From the NCBI GenBank assembly GCA_963739335.1, contig CAVUAC010000088.1, positions 19,288 through 83,287 on the forward strand: a stretch of 64,000 nt of DNA. The letters run 5' to 3'. This DNA is from UBA9647 sp963739335. Its GTDB lineage: Bacteria > Bacteroidota > Ignavibacteria > UBA10030. Made by a program: the position numbers and the translations under genes. This document shows positions 57,832 to 64,000 of this stretch, piece by piece (position 1 is the first letter of the stretch; the number at the start of each line of letters is the position of its first letter). The notes under the pieces are model-generated. The model was not told where the DNA came from, made no database searches, and saw only the letters and a program-made list of their open reading frames with translations.

Positions 57832-60148
57832 CTAGAAGAATTGCGCGATGCCGACAGAGACGAATGCGCCGCGCGGCTGGGCGAAGCGATAGGTGACATC
57901 GATGCGGAAGAAGGTGAGAATCCGGCCGATGCCTATTCCTGCCTCCGAATACCATCCGTTTGTCGTCTGTCCGAATGGAAGCAGCGAAGAGCTCCACGTC
58001 CTCGCAACGGTCCCGTGGAGCATCAGCTCAATGCTATTCCGATAGAGGAACGGTATATCCAGAATGAGAAACGGTGTGCTCCTGAAGTTATGTTCGATCG
58101 AGAGTGAAGCAAACCGTTCACCAATGAATTCCCTCACTTCGCCGGCACGGAGGACGCCGAACGGCCCAATCCCGTCGTATCGCGATTCCAGGCCGAACAG
58201 ACGCTGCGGGGGAAGGGTGCCGCTCGATGTTCCTGCTGTCAGTTTGAGGTTCAATGTCGGCGGGAAGAGAAGGCGGGAGGAATATGTCGTGACACGGGCC
58301 TCTCCGCGGAAAACCATTCGCGTGTAATGGAAATCGCTCGCAAGGAAATTCGGATTGGAGTGTTCCACCTCGAGCTCTGCAGTATTCTGCGTGAGGAGCC
58401 CGAGCGGCACAGGCTCATCGCCATAGCGCACGTTGAACTTCAGGTTCCTCATCATCCCTTCTACGATCGGGGGATTCTGGCGGAATGGCTTGCTCCTTTC
58501 GAAAATGCTGAAGTCGGTTTTGTTCGCCGCAGTTCTTTGATCTTCGTTCCGATACTCAAGCCGAAGTGACAGACGGTGGATGGGGCGAGCGTCGAAGGAG
58601 GCGCGCCAACCATCGGCGTAGAAGTAATCACGATAGTCACTCTTGTTGAGGACCGCCGCCAGCGCAATCACGAAGGGGTCGTAGGTACTCTTCGTCAGGG
58701 ATATTGGTGATCCCTCGGTAGCCGTCGAACTCCAGTCTGTACCGGCGACCCGCATCGAGGAACGCGGCTGCCCCCAGGTCATACTTTGCCTTCTTGTCTG
58801 AGAATCCGTAACCGGCCGATCCAGAGAGAGAAATTCGATCTATGACGCTGTCTCTGGAATACTTCAGACCGAGGAAGAGGCCTTCAACCCTGTTGAACCG
58901 AATCTTGCCATATCCCAGATACTTCAACGGAGATAGCGGCAAATCTACCAGTGGACCGGACGGCTTGAACTGTTTCTCTATCGTTTGGGTGCTGTCGAGA
59001 GTCTTATAGGCTTTCTGCTCCTCAAGCGTCAGCGGCAACACGTCGTGCTGTGCCCAGAAGAGCGAGTCGAACTTCTGCGCATTGGGCAGCTCAATCCTGA
59101 TCGGTTTTTTGAACACCGAATCCGGCACCTGCCGGTTGATCTTATAGTCGTAGACCACAGACGCCTGCTCCACGACTATCCGAGGAATGGAAATCCCCAT
59201 GAAATTGATCTCAATGAGTCCGCTGAGACCGATGTCCATTGGCATCCAATACCGATTTTCATAAAACGCGAACTGCTGCGTGTAGCGGAGGTCAAACCTT
59301 GAGACGAAGGGGATAGTGAATGCCTCGTTCGGCGACATGTCAACCCCAATCAGAGCATACGTATCGCCGATGACGTCAAGCTTGCCTCGAAAGAGCGGTG
59401 TGATGCGGGACCTGGGAGTAACTCGGATGGTATAGACTGGCGTCTCATCCCGCTGGCGCGTCTTCTCTAGTTTGAAATCGTAGTAGTCGAAGGCCTCCGG
59501 AGAAGTCGGACCGACGAATCGAAATCCTGTGAAGTCAATGTCGTCATCGTAGAAGTTAACCACGAAGCCGCCCACCGAGACGCCCACCCCGCCGGGCAGG
59601 TTCTCCGTTCGCCTCTTCTGTTTGATGACTTCCCGCAGTGTATCTCCTTTTTTCCAGTATCCCGTGGTGTACGATTCAGTGACCGCTGCAATTGCCGTGT
59701 CGCGGCGCATCACAAACCTCGTGAAGGCCTCAAATTCATACGATCGCAAGGTCTCGCTCCATTGTTTCTTGCGCTCGATAACCTCGCGCATGATCGCCAT
59801 TGCCGGATCTTCATTGGTGACGACCACCTCCGGCATTTGAATTTCCGACGGTTGAAGCCGGGGGCTATACTCCATTCGTTGCTCGAGCGACACACGCAGC
59901 GTGTCCGATCGGTATCCAATGAAACTGAAGACGACGGCGTACCGGTCTTTGTCGAGGTAGAGCCTGTACACTCCCATCGCATTCGCGATGGTCCCCCTCG
60001 ATGTTCCCACCACGCGAATATTCGCTGCCGGGAGCGGGGCATTCGTGACGGCATCCCGGACCGTGCCGGAGAGCGTCACAACCTGCGCCTGAGCGGGGCG
60101 TACGAGAATCGTCGAAAAGATGGCAAATGCCAGAACGCGTGTTTTCAT
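57832..60148 (-). CDS. DUF5686 outer-membrane protein with carboxypeptidase-like N-terminus, one frame break
   Basis: Joined length about 772 residues. ATG 60148 gives the signal peptide MKTRVLAFAIFSTILVRPAQAQ. It has a carboxypeptidase-regulatory-like domain (LSGTVRDAVTNAPLPAANIRVVGTSRGTIANAMGVYRL), then DUF5686 regions (AMAIMREVIERKKQWSETLRSYEFEAFTRF...) and a barrel in the C-terminal third ending FVSVGIAQFF. The frame breaks at GTAC 58685-58688: NIPDEEY in one frame joins YDPFVIALAAVLNKSDYRDYF in the other, with one C too many. Members are typical of Bacteroidota; function unknown, some are TonB-receptor-like without TonB. Confidence 0.82.
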
Positions 60149-60318
60149 TCGAGTGAGCACCGATTGGATAGGCGACTTAGAGTTTGTAACGTGAAAATCG
60201 CAATCAGGTTTCAGGGCAACTCAAGAATGACTTGGCACGACCGGTCGCGCGATCGAGGCTGTCGGCCAACCTGGTCTTCATTATTCCATCATTCCATTAC
60301 TCCGCCTCCTCCACCATC

Positions 60319-62334
60319 TCAGCTCTTTTGCGCGGAATCGTAGACGATTTCTGCGATGTCCCTGACAGCGACGCGATCGGCCGCATCCCTGGACTTCACT
60401 CCATCGGTCAGCATCGTCATGCAGAAAGGGCACGCCGTTGCGATCACGCTGGAGTTTGTGGCAAGAGCTTCTTCCGTTCGCTCGATGTTGACGCGCTTCC
60501 CTTCCTTCTCCTCCATCCACATCCTCCCTCCCCCCGCACCACAACAGAAGCCCCTGCTGCGAGAACGCTGCATCTCGATCAGATCGATCCCGGGCACAGT
60601 CTGCAGGATCTCCCTAGGCTGATCATACACCTCATTGTAGCGACCGAGATAGCAGGAATCGTGGTACGTCATCGTGGCAACCTGTTCTTTCGCGAGCTTG
60701 ATCTTCCCAGCATTAATCAACTGTACAATGAAATCGGTATGATGCATCACTTTGTAGTTCCCGCCGAACTGAGGATATTCGTTGCGGAGTATATTGAAAC
60801 AATGGGGACACGCGGTGACGATGGATTTCACGCCATAGTTGTTGAGCGTCCCTATGTTCTCCTTTATCATCATCTGCGCGAGGTACTCATTGCCGATCCG
60901 GCGTGCGGAGTCTCCGGTGCACTTCTCTTCCACCCCAAGGATCGCAAATGAAACTCCGGCCTGCTGCATCAGCTTTGCGAACGATTGCGTGACCTTGACA
61001 TAGCGGCTGTCAAACGATCCCGCGCAACCAACCCAAAACAGAATCTCCGCGTCCGGTTGCTGTTGCATAATGGAGATCCCGAGGCCTTCTGCCCAATCTG
61101 CCCGACTCGAGGCTGGAAAGGCCCAAGGCGAGAAGTTGTTTTCGAGATTTCGGAACACGACCTGGACTTCGGGCGGGAAACTCGATTCCATCAGCACGAG
61201 GCTCCGGCGCATCTCGACAATCGCGTCGACGTGCTCGATGTTGACAGGACATTCTTGCATGCAGGCCATGCACGTCGTGCATGCGAAAAGCTCTTCAGCA
61301 CTCACGTAACTGTGGAGCAGCGTTTTCTCCAGGGGTCCCTTCCCACCCCCTTCGCCGCCTGGGTGCGTCTTCCGGCCAGACAGCACGAGTGGGGCTTTTT
61401 CCTCAAGCCTCTGGCGGATATCCATGATGATTTTTCGCGGCGAGAGGATTTTCCCTGTCGTGTTCGCCGGGCACGATGCGGTGCATCGGCCGCACTCAGT
61501 GCATGTATACCCATCGAGCAATTGTTTCCAGGTCAGGTCTTCAACGTCGCTCGCGCCGAACTTCTCCACATTCTCGGCTTCAAGATTGATCGGCTTGAGA
61601 GCGCCGCGCGGCTTCAGGCTCGAGAAATAGACATTCGGCACTGATGTCAGCACGTGCAGGTGTTTCGAGTACGGCAGGTAGTTCAGGAATACGAGGACGA
61701 TGCCGATATGCGTCCACCAGAACACTTCATACCAGACCCGAACAGCGTCAAGGGTCATAGAGGCAAACACAGGGCTGATGGCTCCCGACAAGAACCTTCC
61801 TGCCGACGGACTGCCGCCTTCAAGAATCTGCCGTGCAGCATCCTGGCCGATCATGCTGATCACGATGAGGAGAATCATCATCAGGATAAAGGTCGCGTCC
61901 AACCGGCTGTGACCCTCAAGCTCCAGTCGTTTCGGCCGGAGAACATACCGGCGGTACAGCGCAGTTATGACAGCAAGAACAACCAAACCCGCGAAGAGCT
62001 CTTGCATGAAGACCAGAGGCTCGTAGAGTCCTCCAAGAAAGTGAAACGAAAAACCGCTCGCGAGCCCTTCGCCGATCGATTCGAGGACCGCCGTCAATAG
62101 AACGAGGAAGCCCCAAAATATCAGTGCATGCATGACTCCTGCCAGAGGCTCGCGCAAAATCTTGGACTGCGCGATAGCCACGATGAGCATCTTCCTGAGA
62201 CGCAACCAGGGCTGATCAAACCGGTCTTCCGGCTGGCCGAGCTTCAGGTAGCGAACGAGTCGCCGGACGCTGAACGCAAAGACAACGAATGCAACAAGAA
62301 GCAGCACGAGAAAAATGATGTTCTTCGTCGTCAT
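60319..62334 (-). CDS. Membrane-bound Fe-S oxidoreductase (HdrD/GlpC/LutA-like)
   Basis: 671 residues. N-terminal part: five or six membrane helices of a nitrate-reductase-gamma-like haem domain (FVVFAFSVRRLVRYLKLG...GVMHALIFWGFLVLLTAV). Middle: two 4Fe-4S ferredoxin motifs, CTECGRCTASCPANT and CTTCMACMQECPV. C-terminal part: two CCG domains (VGCAGSFDSRYVKVT, CPHCFNILRNEYP, HDSCYLGRYN, FCCGAGGGRMWMEE, ATACPFCMTML). This is the architecture of electron-transfer proteins linking the quinone pool to substrates such as fatty acyl-CoA (EtfAB partners) or heterodisulfide. Its partner is not visible in the window. Start ATG 62334. Confidence 0.93.
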   Translation of the reverse strand: MTTKNIIFLVLLLVAFVVFAFSVRRLVRYLKLGQPEDRFDQPWLRLRKMLIVAIAQSKILREPLAGVMHALIFWGFLVLLTAVLESIGEGLASGFSFHFLGGLYEPLVFMQELFAGLVVLAVITALYRRYVLRPKRLELEGHSRLDATFILMMILLIVISMIGQDAARQILEGGSPSAGRFLSGAISPVFASMTLDAVRVWYEVFWWTHIGIVLVFLNYLPYSKHLHVLTSVPNVYFSSLKPRGALKPINLEAENVEKFGASDVEDLTWKQLLDGYTCTECGRCTASCPANTTGKILSPRKIIMDIRQRLEEKAPLVLSGRKTHPGGEGGGKGPLEKTLLHSYVSAEELFACTTCMACMQECPVNIEHVDAIVEMRRSLVLMESSFPPEVQVVFRNLENNFSPWAFPASSRADWAEGLGISIMQQQPDAEILFWVGCAGSFDSRYVKVTQSFAKLMQQAGVSFAILGVEEKCTGDSARRIGNEYLAQMMIKENIGTLNNYGVKSIVTACPHCFNILRNEYPQFGGNYKVMHHTDFIVQLINAGKIKLAKEQVATMTYHDSCYLGRYNEVYDQPREILQTVPGIDLIEMQRSRSRGFCCGAGGGRMWMEEKEGKRVNIERTEEALATNSSVIATACPFCMTMLTDGVKSRDAADRVAVRDIAEIVYDSAQKS

Positions 62335-62356
62335 CGACTTCCTTCCCTAGGATCTG

Positions 62357-63091
62357 TTACTCTGAATCCATGATCGTCACCGCTTCCCCGGCAATGCTCA
62401 CTTGCTTGACCCCATGTCCGGTCACCCGTAGCCGCACCTTTACTCTCCCTTTCCGGCCCATATCATCGCCCTGTTCGGCGACAAACTCCATCCGCCCATC
62501 GGGCAGCAGGAACGACGGAATCGGGAAATCCTGATGAATAGCATATTGATAAAGATAGACCCCAAGCGGACCGTTCGCGGAGCCGGTGACAGGATCCTCC
62601 ACGATTCCCACCGCTGGTGCATAGAAACGAGAGTGCACGGCCGAGCTCGGCTCAATCGTCTCGAGCGTGAACACACTGATACCGAGCGTGCGTTTTGACC
62701 TCGTGAAGGAATCGAGCATTCCCAGATCCGGACGCAATGACTTCAGGGTCGAAAGCCTCTTCACCGGAAGATACAAGTAGGACTCAGACACGAACGGCAA
62801 ACCAGTCTGAACATCCGATGCCCGGAGACCAAGGGCCACCAGGAGCGATGCGGGGACTTTCTTGTGGACGCGGAATTCGGGAATCGGGAGCTGGAATTCG
62901 ACAATCGTGCCGGAGTATTTTTTTTCAACTGCAATCCCGAGAATCCCGCTTCTTGTTTGAAGCCGGAAATGGTACACGCCCGGCCGCTTCATCCCCTGCA
63001 TGCCCGCTTCCGCCAGGGCATGAAAGCTCGCGATTGTCGCATGCCCGCAGAGGGGCACCTCAGCCGCAGGTGTGACAGATATAAGGTCCGG
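62357..63091 (-). CDS. PhzF-family protein, 5' end missing
   Basis: About 245 codons of a PhzF/diaminopimelate-epimerase-fold protein: SVTPAAEVPLCGHATIASFHAL, EDPVTGSANGPLGVYLYQY and SFLLPDGRMEFVAEQGDDMGRKGRV are diagnostic, and the stop at 62357 is proper. The N-terminal 45 or so residues, which carry the catalytic Glu and the QVDAFT-GNPAAV motif, are missing. From about 63091 the frame runs antisense into a response-regulator domain, so its apparent start at 63358 is an artefact. The protein here is therefore truncated or spliced by assembly. It ends 22 bases before the start of the Fe-S gene. Confidence 0.8.
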   Translation of the reverse strand, partial: PDLISVTPAAEVPLCGHATIASFHALAEAGMQGMKRPGVYHFRLQTRSGILGIAVEKKYSGTIVEFQLPIPEFRVHKKVPASLLVALGLRASDVQTGLPFVSESYLYLPVKRLSTLKSLRPDLGMLDSFTRSKRTLGISVFTLETIEPSSAVHSRFYAPAVGIVEDPVTGSANGPLGVYLYQYAIHQDFPIPSFLLPDGRMEFVAEQGDDMGRKGRVKVRLRVTGHGVKQVSIAGEAVTIMDSE

Positions 63092-64000
63092 CCGGTGCCG
63101 AGCGGAAAACTCGCCCTTCAGGCGGCGAAAAACGACCCGCCCGACCTTATCCTTCTCGATATCATGATGCCGGAAATGGATGGCTATGAGGTATGCGAGC
63201 GGCTGAAGGCTGACGAAAAACTGAGAGAGATCCCGGTCATTTTCATTAGCGCTCTGAACGAGACGATGGACAAGGTCAGGGCCTTCGGCGTTGGCGGCGT
63301 GGACTACGTGACCAAGCCGTTCCAGTTTGAAGAGGTGAACGCCCGGGTCAGTACCCATCTGGAACTCCAGCGTCAGAGGCGCGAATTGAAAGAATTACAA
63401 AGGGTGAAAGAGGAAGCTGAAAGGCAAAAGTTCGAAAGGGTTATTCAAGAGATGGGCGATGGAGTCGTGGTCTGTACAGCCGATTGGAAGATAGCGGCGA
63501 TTAATTCATCTGCCCAGAAGTACTTAAATATTACCGACCCGGAAACCATCAATTTAGTCGATTTTATTTTTCTAAATTATTCTGTTTCAATCCCAAAAGA
63601 AGAAATGATTGATGTTTCCCGGTCACATAAAGCTTTTGATGTCATCAGAGAGGAGACAGAACAATTCAAAGCATTATATTTAGAGGCAAGTTTGGATGTA
63701 TTAAAAGATACCCAAGAGAAAGTTTCGAATATAATAATGACGATACGCGATGTAACTGATACGCGCACAGAAGAGCTAATGAAGCAGGATTTCTTAAGCC
63801 TGATGTCGCATAAGCTGCGCACGCCTCTTACCGTCATCGCTCAAAGTGCATCCATACTTCAGAAAGAAAATATTTGCGGTCCACTTAATGACAAACAGAA
63901 AAAATACATAGAGTCTGTTTTAAGACAGTCGCGTTTACTTACAAATTTGATTGATGGACTATTAAAGTTCACGGAATTGAATACGATGAAGCTCGATCTA
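63074..64000 (+). CDS. Response-regulator/PAS/histidine-kinase hybrid, both ends missing
   Basis: An uninterrupted frame runs to the right edge. The start is absent: the first domain begins at DRYKVRPVPSGKLALQAAKND, where a REC domain would already be 40 residues in. It continues PDLILLDIMMPEMDGYEVCERL with the phosphoacceptor Asp, IPVIFISALNETMDKVRAFGVGGVDYVTKPF with Lys, then a coiled linker (ELQRQRRELKELQRVKEEAER), a PAS-like region (VVVCTADWKIAAINSSAQKYL) and a HisKA dimerisation helix with H-box MSHKLRTPLTVIAQSA. The catalytic ATPase domain lies beyond the window. After about 63430 the base composition falls from near 55% GC to about 30%, unlike the rest of the window. Confidence 0.85.

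Noticed and set aside
13562..58688. Programmed +1 frameshifting at GTAC
   Set aside because: The affected genes include housekeeping enzymes not known to use recoding (ilvE), the same tetranucleotide is harmless in glgA and glyA, and no shared downstream structure is evident. Sequencing error is the simpler explanation.
62357..63358. phzF as a complete 333-residue protein starting at 63358
   Set aside because: The first 90 or so residues are antisense of the REC domain and lack every PhzF N-terminal feature, so only about 245 codons are real.
1..64000. CRISPR arrays, tRNA, rRNA or insertion sequences
   Set aside because: No regularly spaced direct repeats, no cloverleaf-like stretches with CCA context, and no transposase-like protein were seen in the intergenic regions. 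The only tandem repeats are coding.

Overview
The window comes from a Gram-negative bacterium of the Bacteroidota/Chlorobi group, most likely Ignavibacteria or a close relative. The evidence is a type IX secretion (T9SS) sortase/attachment pair (PorU, PorV), a secreted protein ending in the YQNYPNPFNP type of T9SS sorting domain, many signal-peptide beta-barrel and lipoprotein genes, a serine-palmitoyltransferase-like enzyme, and a base composition of roughly 55% GC. I see no tRNA, rRNA, CRISPR array or insertion sequence. The taxonomic call is an inference from gene content.

Layout. 1-6.1 kb: end of a DUF4097-type protein, a small outer-membrane protein, uvrA, an unknown envelope protein and an Fpg/Nei DNA glycosylase. 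6.1-19.4 kb: a minus-strand run of closely spaced genes, porU, porV, a secreted M6-like protein that has lost its zinc site, a lipoprotein, a peptidase/propeller/barrel fusion and a DUF5683-like protein. This is the richest region. 19.9-28 kb: plus strand, glgA, a gmhB remnant, a DNRLRE-like lipoprotein, a FadL-like barrel, rpiB, glyA, tatC and a polyprenyl synthase, closed by a terminator. 28-37 kb: minus strand, a tail of a universal stress protein, two large propeller proteins, an intact usp with a cyclic-nucleotide-binding gene, ilvE, a GNAT-like gene and a serine-palmitoyltransferase-like gene. 37-45 kb: plus strand, an NAD-dependent epimerase, a TonB-dependent receptor, small accessory genes, an isochorismatase-like hydrolase, a DUF2807 lipoprotein and a methyltransferase. 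45-51 kb: secreted surface proteins, one with 74-residue tandem repeats, then a decayed second copy of the methyltransferase. 51-63 kb: minus strand, phosphate transporter with its DUF47 partner, purE, larB, tsaC/Sua5, an SPFH protein, a DUF5686 outer-membrane protein, a membrane-bound Fe-S oxidoreductase and a truncated phzF. The last 0.9 kb is a headless response-regulator/histidine-kinase gene joined back to back with the truncated phzF.

Two things colour the whole annotation. First, I count 17 apparent frame breaks in 15 genes that should be single proteins. Nine of the 17 fall on the tetranucleotide GTAC, usually with one base too many, which looks systematic (base-calling at a modified motif, or something stranger) rather than ordinary gene decay. 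Frame-broken genes are therefore given as one spanning entry, with the break position stated. Second, the phzF/kinase junction near 63.08 kb looks like a misassembly or a rearrangement.

Functionally, the window combines housekeeping genes (DNA repair, one-carbon metabolism, purine, glycogen and isoprenoid synthesis, tRNA modification, Tat export) with a large secretion and cell-surface inventory. PorU and PorV would process and anchor T9SS cargo. The C-terminal sorting domains on the M6-like protein and on the 45 kb protein make these plausible cargo.
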